54,008 nt of DNA from CAYWVO01 sp964461835 (GTDB lineage: Bacteria; Zixibacteria; MSB-5A5; WJJR01; JAJRUJ01), in assembly GCA_964461835.1 (NCBI GenBank), contig CAYWVO010000023.1, positions 1-54,008 on the forward strand, written 5' to 3'. Position numbers and translations under genes: made by a program. Of the stretch, positions 34,853 through 44,356 are shown in pieces. The first letter of the stretch is position 1; every line of letters begins with the position of its first letter. The notes under the pieces were generated by a model. The model was not told the origin of the DNA and did not search any database. It saw nothing but the letters and a program-made list of their open reading frames with translations.

Positions 34853-35111
34853 GAGGTAACCTCGTCACCAATTCGCCGATTTTATCCGGCAGGAGGGTGC
34901 CGCAACGAAACGTGCAAACCCACCTCCCTCACATTATACGACATCGGCCTTTCACGCCGGTGATTTCCTCAACCATAATTGTCTTTAGCCAGGACATTTT
35001 GCCAGTAGAGATCCCCGAAAACCTGTCACATTTTTCGACAGACAGCAGACCCTAAATGGATGCATAGCGATGGTTACGATTACAAGAAAGAAACGACACA
35101 TCACGTCCAAG
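34853..35111. other. Intergenic, no gene seen
   Basis: Leader of the minus-strand activator, then featureless sequence. A sigma70-like TATAAT is at about 34935-34940 (minus strand). No good coding frame. The AT content and short frames mark the start of a decayed island. Confidence 0.45.
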
Positions 35112-35198
35112 TCACCATGAAGCTGCTAATCGCTTCCTTGTCAGATACTCGGCGAGAATGGAGACAATCTTCTCCACCGTCCAACGACTCTTTTTCAT
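35112..35198 (-). pseudogene. IS3-family OrfA 5-prime remnant
   Basis: 28-codon frame beginning MKKSRWTVEKIVSILAEY, nearly identical in style to IS407/IS3-type OrfA starts (MKKSRFTEEQIVGIL). GGAGGA precedes the ATG, so the element's own ribosome site survives. The frame stops after KRLAASW. Remainder of the element not seen. Confidence 0.7.
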
Positions 35199-35307
35199 CA
35201 GGTCCTCCTGTCCCCTAATCTACCACAGAAAGACTAACTGAAAAATGATCCTAATTTCGGGGGCGCATCATCACCAACCAAAAAATAATCATAAACTAGC
35301 GATTTTA

Positions 35308-35507
35308 TGGGAATAATTGTTGCCAAAAAACAGTAAGCAATGTAAGTATCCAGATTGGATACAGGATTACCATTTCGTCAGCTGCATACCGACCAGGATT
35401 CGGGGGAATGAATTGGTCGTTGAAACTTCGCAGGATAATTGGCAACCGCGCTGCAAAAGATGCAGCCCTGTCCCGGACTCGATCCGGGAATGGCTGTCCT
35501 TGTTGTT
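35308..35507 (+). repeat. Dispersed 200-bp repeat, copy 1
   Basis: Aligned with 36659-36856, with about 85 percent identity by eye. The last third is most conserved and contains a hairpin with arms 35471-35477/35483-35489 (TCCCGGA/TCCGGGA). A 71-residue frame across it is open in this copy; in copy 2 the matching stretch is also open. Coding nature is uncertain; the hairpin marks it as a non-coding repeat. Confidence 0.75.
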
Positions 35508-35822
35508 GAAAGTTGCGTGCCACAATGTTTAATTGAAAGGAATCAGATTCAGTTGAAGAGGGGGATATTTGGAATACTGGTGGTGGCCGTAATGACTGGC
35601 GGCATTGAGGTGGTTCGCTCAAATTCCATAATAGGGTGCCAACGAAATCGGGGCCAGACCTGATACTCTATGCGGTGGCAAGAAATACTTGCTGGCAGAT
35701 AAACCGGCCGAAATGGCACGAATGAATCAATCCGTGCTCCGAAGTATGTATTTTGGTATTGTTCGTAGGAGATAAGAAAAAAGTAATATTGTGGGAAGGG
35801 TCACAATAATGGGATGTGAAAT

Positions 35823-36179
35823 ATGAAAAAGCGATTGTCTCAAATTCTTTCCTGCCTCATCATGTTGATGCTATGTTCTTTGGGTTGTTGGCAGTGCAGC
35901 ATCAGCGATATAACTGATAAAGGATCGATCGTAATCAGGGGATTTGTTCTTGATGAATCTACCTCACGCCCAATCGAAGGTGCCTGGGTAGTCATCCAAG
36001 ATACTACGAGTTTTGAGCCGAGTGCCTATACCGATACAAATGGGTATTTTCAATACGTGGAGTACATTGGACCTTCGTACGACCTGTTCGTCGGTAAATC
36101 TGGATACCGGACCGCACCCATCTGGATTGACACAGAATCTGACCTAGACACATTACAATTCCTGTTACACGAACAATAA
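35823..36179 (+). CDS. Small lipoprotein with carboxypeptidase-regulatory-like fold
   Basis: 118 residues. The signal ends MLCSLGC, so the Cys near 22 may be lipidated. The rest (GSIVIRGFVLDESTSRPIEGAWVVI, split) looks like a CarboxypepD_reg/transthyretin-like beta-sandwich, with TDTNGYFQ typical of that fold. Such modules occur in surface proteins. No strong ribosome site (a weak GGGATGTGAAAT). Followed by the interrupted gene at 36205. Confidence 0.65.
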   Translation: MKKRLSQILSCLIMLMLCSLGCWQCSISDITDKGSIVIRGFVLDESTSRPIEGAWVVIQDTTSFEPSAYTDTNGYFQYVEYIGPSYDLFVGKSGYRTAPIWIDTESDLDTLQFLLHEQ

Positions 36180-36204
36180 TGCAACTATTCGAGGGATTAG
36201 ATCA

Positions 36205-36615
36205 ATGAAAACAGCTTTAAGAACGCTACTGCTACTGCTGGCGGTTGCTAAGATTGCGACCGCAGAGACCACGGTGAACCAGTACTATTATCTTGAATTC
36301 GACTGCACGACATACGAAGAGTTACAGAACGCAGTGGATGTCGTGGAATCCTATGGTGTTACGGCGAGAGACGTTCTCCCACCAAAGACGGTTATAGCCG
36401 TGGGGCATCGTCGGCCGGCGTGGCCCTGGGCTCCGCCCAGGGTTTCTAGGAGCCTTGCTATGTGCAACATTTCATCGCGCCTAAGAAGCCTGATCTCCGG
36501 GACAGCGTATCGCCCTCCCGCAGATGAGGACCACGGATTGCTGATGATTAAATCGTTACTTGACGAACGAAGGGAAAAGAACGGCACTCGGCAGCAATGT
36601 GCCCGGTCAATCTAG
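36205..36615 (+). pseudogene. Secreted protein fragment interrupted by a hairpin repeat
   Basis: A signal peptide (LLLLLAVAKIATA) is followed by about 45 residues of normal-looking protein. At about 36405 the frame enters a REP-like hairpin element and reads through it as HRRPAWPWAPPRVSRS. It then continues in unrelated-looking sequence to 36615. I read this as a gene start broken by an inserted repeat; the downstream part may belong to another frame. The original protein is not recognised. Confidence 0.5.
36416..36452 (+). repeat. REP-like hairpin inside the broken gene
   Basis: Arms 36424-36431 and 36435-36442, loop TCC. Flanks GGCGTGGCCCTG and CAGGGTTTCTAGG are identical to those of the hairpin at 58-112, while the inner stem differs and stays paired. 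This is the far copy of the family seen at the left end of the window. Confidence 0.8.
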
Positions 36616-36658
36616 ATGTACTAGGAAATATAATAATTGATTGCTTCTGCAATTTTCA

Positions 36659-36883
36659 TGGAATAATTGTTGCGAAACGGCGGTAAGAGGTGTAAGTTCA
36701 GAATTGGATACAGGATTACCGCCTCGTCAGCTGCATACCGACCAGGATTCGGGGGAATGAATTGGTCGTGGAACCTTCGCAGGATAATTGGCAGTCGCGC
36801 TGCAAAAGATGCAGCCCTGTCCCGGACTCGATCCGGGAGTGGCTGTCCTTGTTGTTAAGGCTTGTCCCGGACGTGATCCGGGA
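36659..36883 (+). repeat. Dispersed 200-bp repeat, copy 2, plus extra hairpin
   Basis: 36659-36856 aligns with 35308-35507. Hairpin arms TCCCGGA/TCCGGGA are at 36820-36826/36832-36838. A further hairpin copy with the same arms is at 36865-36871/36877-36883, so the hairpin was duplicated next to the repeat. The sequence between copies holds the two small secreted-protein genes. Confidence 0.75.
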
Positions 36884-37008
36884 GTTGCTTCGGACAATCC
36901 CTAAACGAAAGGAGGCGGCCATGCTGCGAAACAGTGCTTGATTGACAATACCACTTTGTAGCGAAGAGGGCAAAGGGGAATTATTATGGAGTGAGCGGGA
37001 AATCGTGC

Positions 37009-37040
37009 ATGACCAAGTCAGGATTCGATGACTTGGTCAT
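37009..37040. terminator. Perfect 12-bp hairpin upstream of a lipoprotein gene
   Basis: Arms 37009-37020 and 37029-37040 pair perfectly around an 8-base loop. No T-run follows. It could be a protein-binding palindrome or bidirectional terminator-like hairpin, 58 bases before the next start. Confidence 0.4.
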
Positions 37041-37097
37041 CGGTGCGCAGAACGTCAGCTGGCGGACCGTAAGATAATTCGAATCAAGGAGTTCAGG

Positions 37098-38228
37098 ATG
37101 CGGCGGATTATTCGGAGACTAGGCGCCAGTTGTATCTGGCTACTGTTGGCCCTAATGGTTTGGAGTGTATTCTTCGGCGGCTGCCAACAGGATGAACACG
37201 ACGGGCCAGTCAGTCCGGTCGATCCCACCGACACCGCCGACACGGCGAATCCTTGCGACACTTGCCAGCAACCGGATACGTGCGAAGGAGATACCTGCGA
37301 TTCCTCGGATACGACCGATGTTCAAACAGTCGATACCTTGGCTCAGACCGATGCCTGCCCGCCATTACCACCGTGGGATACGGTGGAGTGCGGATACAGT
37401 GGTCCGTTGGTTTTTGACATCGTTGCGGTAGAGTTGTTGAGAAGTCCGGCATATTCACGGCACGATGGCTGCGTGTATTATGTAGATACCGGGATGGATT
37501 CGCTGTACTATGCAAACTTTCTCCACAGTGACGGTAACGTGCGGGCAGGCTTGACCGTTCAGCCAGGTCTCTACCGGCTGCGGCTGAATGACGACTCACC
37601 TGCCGAACTGGTTGCCCCCTGGGGCATTTCGCCGACCATTTCCGGCAACGACTCAACGTTGTACTATATCGACAGTTATATTGAAGCATTGGACTTCGGG
37701 TCGAATGCTGGCTCGATCTGGAAGATGAAGATTCCGGACGGTGAACCGGAGTTGGTCTATGATCGAAACAGTATGTCTGTCTGTTGGTTGGCGCCGGATA
37801 CGTTGGTGGTCGACGGTTACATCTTGAACTTGCGCACGATGACCCTCTCTGATCAGCGCGTTGAACCGTCAACTGAGTTGGGCTGTTTGCGGTGCGGGTG
37901 TTCGCCGGATCGTACGGAGTACATCAGCTTTATCTGGGACGGTATTGCCAGCCAGATACGGGTCACGGACTTGAATGGCCATGAACGAATTCTGGCGCTG
38001 GGCGGCGGTGTTGCCTACCCCTGCCGGGGGTGGCTCTGTGATCCGTCGTATGCCTTGGATGGGGAGTATATAGTCTATATCCAGACAACGATACCAACCA
38101 AGCATCGGTATCTCTATCCCTGCAGTTGGAATGACAATCCTGCTCATGATGGCCAAATCTGGATCATGTCTGCGGTGGATGGTTCGAGTAAACGACAAGT
38201 TAGCACTTGGTCGCGGATCCGACCGTAG
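37098..38228 (+). CDS. Lipoprotein with Thr/Asp/Cys-rich linker and beta-propeller-like body
   Basis: 376 residues. Lipobox FFGGC (Cys near 29). Residues 35-95 form a low-complexity linker rich in Asp, Thr, Pro and paired Cys (PCDTC, PDTCEGDTCD). The body has repeated beta-strand motifs (GCVYYVDTGMDSLYYANF, STLYYIDSYIEAL, GQIWIMSAVDGSSKRQVS) that look like WD40/TolB-type blades. Probably a surface or periplasmic protein of unknown function. AAGGAG precedes the ATG at 37098. Confidence 0.7.
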   Translation: MRRIIRRLGASCIWLLLALMVWSVFFGGCQQDEHDGPVSPVDPTDTADTANPCDTCQQPDTCEGDTCDSSDTTDVQTVDTLAQTDACPPLPPWDTVECGYSGPLVFDIVAVELLRSPAYSRHDGCVYYVDTGMDSLYYANFLHSDGNVRAGLTVQPGLYRLRLNDDSPAELVAPWGISPTISGNDSTLYYIDSYIEALDFGSNAGSIWKMKIPDGEPELVYDRNSMSVCWLAPDTLVVDGYILNLRTMTLSDQRVEPSTELGCLRCGCSPDRTEYISFIWDGIASQIRVTDLNGHERILALGGGVAYPCRGWLCDPSYALDGEYIVYIQTTIPTKHRYLYPCSWNDNPAHDGQIWIMSAVDGSSKRQVSTWSRIRP

Positions 38229-38330
38229 ATTCAAAAATATGCCTTCTTCACTTCTAAGCAGTGCCGGCGGTTGATAACAGATCGCCGGGGAGCAAGCTCT
38301 ACAAACCAGTAACCATTGCAGAGGTGAAGC

Positions 38331-38648
38331 ATGTTGTACGATAGAGTAATTCGATATGGCCGTGCCGGTGTTGTTGCCGCTATTGTGATAGCAGGAATAT
38401 TTGCAATTGCGCAGGCGCAGGAGAACTACGTTTTGATCCAGGCTGATGAAGATCGTTTGTTCTTACCCTATGCATTGGCAGAACCGATTCAGTTTGCCGA
38501 TTCGGCTCTGTTAAAGGGGCCGTCATGTACGGTAGACCCGGAGATCGATTTGGCATGCCAGGCATTCGACGCAATTAGTATTAATCGGGCATTTTTCAAT
38601 CGCCATCCGGTACATTTTTCGACCGCCATTTACAGTTTCTTCCTGTAG
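38331..38648 (+). CDS. Small exported hypothetical protein
   Basis: 105 residues. A signal peptide (AAIVIAGIFAIAQAQ) is followed by a short unique body with two Cys (SCTVDPEIDLAC), which might form a disulfide. No family recognised. AGAGGTGA before the ATG supports the start. It may be the truncated start of a larger gene. Confidence 0.5.
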   Translation: MLYDRVIRYGRAGVVAAIVIAGIFAIAQAQENYVLIQADEDRLFLPYALAEPIQFADSALLKGPSCTVDPEIDLACQAFDAISINRAFFNRHPVHFSTAIYSFFL

Positions 38649-39042
38649 CTTCCGGCCCAGATCGTCCGACATCTCAGTACGCCGCTGCGGGACGGCCGTA
38701 AATCCTGACCCTGGCCGTCCCACGAGCTCCAATAAACAGTTGATTATTTCCCGTGGCGGATACACTTTGCAAAGCCCCCAGGAGATATCCTGTGGTGGTC
38801 TGATCACACTATTAAAATCTGTTTCCGGGTTGACAAAACGGCCTCGGTGCCTGCGTGCCAGGTTTAATCTACCCCGTGCTTACAGCTTGACAGCAGTAGT
38901 TTCCCCGCTAACTTTTGCCTTGCACGATTGGCAGGAGTAGAAAGACCTGAGCGGCGACTGTGGCAACCAGTTCACGGGAATTTCAATATGGCATATCGCC
39001 GCTCCATGTTCTGCCATCTATTGGAGACCATTCTCTGTAAAA
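38649..39042. other. Intergenic with one hairpin, no gene seen
   Basis: Hairpin arms GGGACGGCC/GGCCGTCCC at 38689-38697 and 38713-38721 (9 bp), downstream of the small exported gene and possibly its terminator. A TTGACA-like box is at 38829-38834 without a clear -10. Otherwise featureless up to the kinase start. Confidence 0.5.
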
Positions 39043-40797
39043 ATGTACAAGAATCCGCATCGAAAGGAGTCGGCCATCGCAGCCCAGGATCTCAGAAAGC
39101 AGCGTAATTCGAGTTATCTGACGAGTTGGATTTTATCCTGCGCCAACCGCGGTCTCCCCGTTGGGGAATTCCTGCCCCAAGTCTCGGAGAGGTTGATGGA
39201 TCTGACTCGCTGCGACGAAACCGAGATACGAGTAATTAATCGGGATAAACTGGTTCAATGTGTAGGGGTTCACCACCCCACGGAGGCGACCCGAGTCGAA
39301 AGCACCCGTGCTTACCGCGACGATGCCGGAATACCGCTCCCGCGGCTTGAGGCGAAATCCGATCTCGAGGTGATTTGCGAAGAAATCGCCCGCGGCCGGT
39401 TCGATGCATCGCTGCCGTTTTTCACCAGCCACGGAAGTTTTGTATTCGCTGATACGGAGGAGCCGCTGGAATTGAGCTCGGAGACCTGCAAATGGGCGGG
39501 AGGTCGGACACTCCATATCACCAGTGATTTTCGATCCATGGCCGTTATTCCCTTTCTCGTCGAAGAGAAGGATCGCTGTTTATTACTCCTGAAAAAGACG
39601 GAGCCGGAGTTTTTTACTACAGAGCAAATTCGGCTCTACGAGGAAATTGCCCGTATTATCGGCATTGCGTTAGGTCAGATGCATGCGCAAGTGGCCCTTC
39701 GTGAACGGATCAAAGAGCTGACCTGCTTGTACGGTATTGCCCGGGTTGCCGCCGAACCAGGTATCGAATTGGAGCAACTCTTCGAGTCTGCCGTCCGTCT
39801 GTTGCCGCCCGGCTGGCTGTATCCGGATCATGCTGCGGCCAGAATAACTTTCGACCAGCAATCTCGTGAAACGCCGAATTTTTCTCAGGGAGTTCAAGTT
39901 CAGAGTTCTGCTATTATTATTGGTGGAGAAAATCACGGTTTGGTCGAGGTCGCCTACACAGAGCCCATGCCCGAATTGGATGAAGGACCATTTTTGAAGG
40001 AGGAGCGAAACCTTATCGATGCCATCGCCAAAGAGTTGGCCCTGATTATTGAGCGCAAGCAGGCGGAAAAGGATAAAGAAGAATTGCGCACACAATTGCT
40101 GCATGCCGATCGATTGGCCACGATTGGGCAGTTAGCTGCCGGCGTGGCCCACGAATTAAATGAACCACTGGGCGGTATCCTGGGTTTCGCCCAATTATTG
40201 GAAAAAGATCACGAGTTAGGGGAGCAATCGCTGCAGGACGTGGGAAAAATTGTCAGCGCCTCGCTGCACGCCCGGGAAGTCATCAGCAAATTGATGCTTT
40301 TTGCCCGTGAAACGCCGGCTCAGCGGCAGCAAGTCAATTTGAATCACATTGTCGAGAAGGGATTGTACTTTCTGGAATCGCGATGTGCGAATGCCGACGT
40401 ACGCTTACAGACGAAGCTGGCTCCGGATCTGCCTGACTTTTCGGCTGATGCCGGCCAGCTGCTGCAAGTGCTGGTAAACCTGGTGGTCAATGCGATACAG
40501 GCGATGCCGAAGGGCGGTGATTTGACTATCCGGACGGAATGGCATGATCCTTGCGTCCAGGTAACCGTGGAGGATACCGGAATGGGGATGAGCAAAGAAG
40601 TTTTGGATAAGATTTTTGTGCCATTTTTCACCACCAAAGACGTCAACGAAGGGACCGGACTGGGTCTCGCGGTCGTCCAGGGAATCGTCACGGCTCATGG
40701 CGGGACTATTTCCGTGGAGAGTACCGAAGGGAAAGGCACGCGATTTGATGTTCTGCTCCCGATCGATGGAAATGAGCACCGTACAGCAAAGGGATAA
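39043..40797 (+). CDS. Soluble sensor histidine kinase with GAF-like domains
   Basis: 584 residues and no clear membrane segment. Two GAF-like regions (about 30-215 and 220-335) precede a DHp domain with VAHELNEPLGGILGF (His near 369) and an ATPase domain with LVVNAIQAM, DTGMGMS, FFTTK and GTGLGLAV. It is paired with the NtrC-type regulator nine bases downstream. The annotated ATG has no good ribosome site. AAAGGAG lies a few bases before ATC codon 12, so an unusual start there cannot be ruled out. The signal is unknown; the pair's place before glutamate dehydrogenase suggests nitrogen or carbon status. Confidence 0.85.
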   Translation: MYKNPHRKESAIAAQDLRKQRNSSYLTSWILSCANRGLPVGEFLPQVSERLMDLTRCDETEIRVINRDKLVQCVGVHHPTEATRVESTRAYRDDAGIPLPRLEAKSDLEVICEEIARGRFDASLPFFTSHGSFVFADTEEPLELSSETCKWAGGRTLHITSDFRSMAVIPFLVEEKDRCLLLLKKTEPEFFTTEQIRLYEEIARIIGIALGQMHAQVALRERIKELTCLYGIARVAAEPGIELEQLFESAVRLLPPGWLYPDHAAARITFDQQSRETPNFSQGVQVQSSAIIIGGENHGLVEVAYTEPMPELDEGPFLKEERNLIDAIAKELALIIERKQAEKDKEELRTQLLHADRLATIGQLAAGVAHELNEPLGGILGFAQLLEKDHELGEQSLQDVGKIVSASLHAREVISKLMLFARETPAQRQQVNLNHIVEKGLYFLESRCANADVRLQTKLAPDLPDFSADAGQLLQVLVNLVVNAIQAMPKGGDLTIRTEWHDPCVQVTVEDTGMGMSKEVLDKIFVPFFTTKDVNEGTGLGLAVVQGIVTAHGGTISVESTEGKGTRFDVLLPIDGNEHRTAKG

Positions 40798-40805
40798 TAC
40801 CACGA

Positions 40806-42158
40806 ATGTCGAACCATAAAGACACAATCCTGGTCGTCGATGACGCTCCCGATACGCTGGAAGTACTGAAGCGGAATCTTGTCAGTGCTGGCTACCAGGT
40901 CTACACTGCATCGAGTGTAACAGAAGCACTTGAAATCCTCGATGCGTCTCCCGTCGATGTGGTGATCACAGATCTCAAAATGCCCAAAATCAGCGGGATC
41001 GATCTGGTCCGGCACGTACGGGAGAACCTGAAAGATACCGAAGTCATGATGATAACCGGGTATGCGACGGTCGAGGGGGCGGTGGAGGCTATCAAGACCG
41101 GAGCGGAGGAATACCTGGCAAAACCATTTACGGAGAAGGAACTGCGGGCTGCAGTCCGGCGGGTGCAGAATAAGCTTCGCGCGCGACGTTCGGCTCAGGC
41201 CGAGGCAGAGGAAAAAGTGTCGACCATGCACGGTCTCATTGGCAATTCTCCTGCGATGAAAGAAATTTACCGCTTGATCACCAGAGCGGCGACATCGCCT
41301 GCGACCGTACTGATCTCCGGGGAGAGCGGGACCGGCAAGGAATTGGTCGCTCGGGCAATTCACTACAATAGTCCCCGCGCGTCGGCGCCGTTCGTTCCCA
41401 TCAATTGCGGTGCAATCCCCAGTGAACTTGTTGAAAGCGAGTTGTTTGGACATGTGAAAGGCGCGTTTACCGGCGCCGTCGATTCCCGGGCAGGGTTTTT
41501 CCAGACGGCAGACGGGGGGAGTATTTTCCTCGACGAAATCAGTGAAATGAATATGGCCACACAAGTGAAGCTTCTGCGGGTACTGGAGGATAAGGAAGTC
41601 TCGATGGTCGGCGCGACCCGACCGATCAAGGTCGACGTACGCATTCTGGCGGCCACGAATAAAAATCTGCATTCGCTGGTTCAGAAGAATTCATTCCGCG
41701 AAGACTTATATTTCCGTTTGAGCATTCTGACTATCTCCATGCCCGCGTTGCGCGAGCGCGGGGATGATGTGCTGCTCCTGGCGAGACATTTTGCCGCTAA
41801 GTTCGCCAAAGAAGCCGAGAAGCCGGTGCCGAAATTCTCGGACCGTTCTTTGGAGGTCTTCAAAAACTACTCGTGGCCGGGAAATGTGCGGGAGCTGGAA
41901 AATTTAATCCAGCGACTGGTCGTGATGATGGATGCAGACGTTATCGACATCCAGGATTTACCGGCATCGATGCGGTTTGGGGTTCCCCGCGAAAACCGAC
42001 TCACCCGAACCTTGAGCGAGATGGAGGTGGAATATATCAAGAATGTTCTGGCAAGCGTTGACGGGAACAAAACCCGTGCCGCAGAGATATTGGGCATCGA
42101 CCGCAAAACTCTCAGAGAGAAATTAAAGGGAAACACTTCGGATCAATCGGTATCATAA
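40806..42158 (+). CDS. NtrC-family sigma54-dependent response regulator
   Basis: 450 residues. Receiver: VVDDAPDTLEVLKRNL, phosphoacceptor ITDLKMP, conserved Lys in LAKPFTEK. AAA+: GESGTGKE Walker A, GAFTGA loop, GNVRELENLI. C-terminal helix-turn-helix: NKTRAAEILGIDRKTLREKL. Its probable target is the sigma54 promoter of glutamate dehydrogenase at 42351, and perhaps the one at 44357. It is cotranscribed with its kinase. Confidence 0.92.
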   Translation: MSNHKDTILVVDDAPDTLEVLKRNLVSAGYQVYTASSVTEALEILDASPVDVVITDLKMPKISGIDLVRHVRENLKDTEVMMITGYATVEGAVEAIKTGAEEYLAKPFTEKELRAAVRRVQNKLRARRSAQAEAEEKVSTMHGLIGNSPAMKEIYRLITRAATSPATVLISGESGTGKELVARAIHYNSPRASAPFVPINCGAIPSELVESELFGHVKGAFTGAVDSRAGFFQTADGGSIFLDEISEMNMATQVKLLRVLEDKEVSMVGATRPIKVDVRILAATNKNLHSLVQKNSFREDLYFRLSILTISMPALRERGDDVLLLARHFAAKFAKEAEKPVPKFSDRSLEVFKNYSWPGNVRELENLIQRLVVMMDADVIDIQDLPASMRFGVPRENRLTRTLSEMEVEYIKNVLASVDGNKTRAAEILGIDRKTLREKLKGNTSDQSVS

Positions 42159-42163
42159 CTCCC

Positions 42164-42178
42164 GGGGAATATTTCCCC
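42164..42178. promoter_or_regulatory. Palindrome after the regulator gene, possible activator site
   Basis: GGGGAA-TAT-TTCCCC. It lies six bases after the regulator stop and about 175 bases upstream of the sigma54 promoter. It may be an enhancer site, or a small terminator hairpin without T-run. Confidence 0.35.
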
Positions 42179-42350
42179 ACTGATTCAAATATCCCCGCAC
42201 CTATCTGATTTTTTGCGAGAAAATTCACCATCTCACTGATTGCCTATTTCAGGATTTATGACACTGTTTGAAGAAATGACATATTCGCCAATACTGCGAT
42301 TTTGCACGTCGAGTGCTATCTGACAATCTTTACTGTTCTTCGAATCTTAG

Positions 42351-42365
42351 TGGCATGACACTTGC
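42351..42365 (+). promoter_or_regulatory. Sigma54 promoter of glutamate dehydrogenase
   Basis: TGGCAT-N5-TTGC followed by C. Full consensus for sigma54 at exact spacing. Start of transcription near 42376, giving a leader of about 135 bases before ATG 42513. Confidence 0.8.
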
Positions 42366-42512
42366 CTGACATTTCACGAGACAAGTGTGCGAGTGGTGAC
42401 AGGTGCCGACTCGAGAGATGAGGATTCGATACTTCGGCATCGGGGAGCCGTTCATGGTGTTGAGTATCTGAGGGACTACAAGTGCTTCGCGGTTTATCAG
42501 TGGGAGGGCATA

Positions 42513-43811
42513 ATGTCGACTGCGTTGGAATCTGCTATCGAAAATAATGAATACGAGAAGCACGGTCTCTATCAGAGTGTGGTTCAACAGTTCCATAAAG
42601 CGGCCGATATCATGCACCTGGACAACAGCATCCGGGAAATCCTTTCCCAGACCACCAACGAAATTATTGTCCATTTTCCCGTGCGGCTGGATGACGGACG
42701 GATCGAGATGTTTGCCGGGTATCGGGTTCAACATAATGATGTCCTCGGACCTTATAAAGGAGGACTTCGGTACCATCCTTTGGTTAATATCGATGAAGTC
42801 CGTGCCCTGGCGACTTGGATGACCTGGAAGGCGGCAATCGCCAACATTCCATTTGGGGGTGCCAAAGGGGGAATCCAATTCAAGCCCGCAGACTATTCAA
42901 AACAGGAAATTGAGCATGTTACGCGCCGGTTCACGTTCGCCTTGGGAAACAATATCGGGCCCGAGTACGATATTCCGGCTCCTGATGTAAACACCAATGC
43001 CCAAATCATGGCGTGGGTGTTGGATACGTACTTGTCGATGATGCCGCCGCATGAACGGCACCGTTCCAATCATGTTGTTACCGGGAAACCGATCGGCTCC
43101 GGCGGCAGCATCGGCCGTGAGAAAGCCACCGGTCAGGGGGTCGTCTATACGATCGTTGAATGGGCCAAGGATCGTCAGTTTAGTCTTGATGGGGCGACCT
43201 ATATCCTTCAGGGATTCGGTAATGTCGGTTCCTGGGCCGCACGGTTGCTCAAGGCATATGGTGCCGTCCTTGTGGCCGTCGAGGACGTCACCGGCTCGAT
43301 CTCCGCTCCCGAAGGCATCGATCCGGACGCGTTGAGCGACCATGTGGTCCGCACGGGAGGTGTCATTGATTTCTCCGGTGCAATATCCGTTGATCATGAG
43401 ACGTTTTTGAACAGCACAGCCGATATCTTCATTCCGGCGGCGATGGAGAATGCGATAACCGCTACGACTGCACCCTTGCTTAAAGTCAAACTGGTGGCAG
43501 AAGCCGCTAACGGACCGACGGACACAGCCGGCAACGAAATCCTCCAGGTAAATGGCATTGACGTGATTCCGGATATTCTCTGCAATTCAGGTGGCGTAGT
43601 GGTCAGCTACTTCGAATGGTTGCAGAACAAACGCAGCGAGTTCTGGGACCTGGAGGAAGTTGATGGTAAATTAGGCCAGAGAATGAGTCGTGCATACGCC
43701 AGTGTGCGCAAGGCGGCCCGCGAATACGGCGTCGACTGGCGGACAGCCGCACTGATTGTCGCTCTTACCCGCATCGAAAGAGTCTACAAGGAGCGAGGTC
43801 TCTTCCCCTGA
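42513..43811 (+). CDS. gdhA: Glutamate dehydrogenase (Glu/Leu/Phe/Val family)
   Basis: 432 residues. It interconverts glutamate and 2-oxoglutarate plus ammonia with NAD(P)(H). The catalytic region has YKGGLRYHPLVNIDEV and AIANIPFGGAKGGI (catalytic Lys), and the nucleotide fold has GFGNVGSWAA. Late motif DILCNSGGVVVSYFEW is typical. ATG 42513 is preceded by GGGAGGG; the frame start 42387 is rejected as it lies in the leader. It is the only gene after the sigma54 promoter and sits beside the glutamate-synthase-like operon. Confidence 0.92.
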   Translation: MSTALESAIENNEYEKHGLYQSVVQQFHKAADIMHLDNSIREILSQTTNEIIVHFPVRLDDGRIEMFAGYRVQHNDVLGPYKGGLRYHPLVNIDEVRALATWMTWKAAIANIPFGGAKGGIQFKPADYSKQEIEHVTRRFTFALGNNIGPEYDIPAPDVNTNAQIMAWVLDTYLSMMPPHERHRSNHVVTGKPIGSGGSIGREKATGQGVVYTIVEWAKDRQFSLDGATYILQGFGNVGSWAARLLKAYGAVLVAVEDVTGSISAPEGIDPDALSDHVVRTGGVIDFSGAISVDHETFLNSTADIFIPAAMENAITATTAPLLKVKLVAEAANGPTDTAGNEILQVNGIDVIPDILCNSGGVVVSYFEWLQNKRSEFWDLEEVDGKLGQRMSRAYASVRKAAREYGVDWRTAALIVALTRIERVYKERGLFP

Positions 43812-44350
43812 GCCACCGTCAGTAACTCTTTGCAACGACCGCTACATCGAGCTGATGCACCCTTATCGTACAACTATCTTCAATAAGCTCTTGACCGATT
43901 TTTCCCAATTAGGTAGTTGTTAAACTATACCATCGAGTAACAACTAGTCGCGAAAAATGAGGAGAATTTCTCCAGTGGAGCAAAACCCCCCGTTTTTTTC
44001 AGGTGAAATCACGGCATATTTAGATGATGTATGCCATGCTGGGTGCTTAGATGACATAGCAAACCGTGATATTGGCATTATTGTCACATCATTCGCCGGT
44101 CTGGAGTAACGCACGAGATCACATGTATGGCTGAATAGATACAGGCAGGTGAATTTCATGATGACGGTTTTTGGGTGCGGTTGCGCAAGTGATTGCTTGG
44201 CAGGTTATTACAAACCCATAAAGTCTTAGTCATCTTCCATAAGTGAAGTCTTGATTATCATGGTTCCGTACGCACCTGTTCATACCTGTCGTCCATTTTG
44301 AGAATCCTCTTTTACCGGTGTAAGGGTGTCAAGTCGGCATCGTCCAGTCG
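43812..44350. other. Intergenic, no convincing gene
   Basis: A 50-codon frame at 43957-44109 (plus) has no ribosome site and is not claimed. The stretch is AT-rich near 43910-44110. No strong hairpin noticed. It ends at the sigma54 promoter of the next operon. Confidence 0.5.
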
Positions 44351-44356
44351 AATGAA

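Noticed and set aside
43957..44109. 50-codon plus-strand frame between glutamate dehydrogenase and the next operon
   Set aside because: No ribosome site, no recognisable protein and AT-rich surroundings; could be chance.
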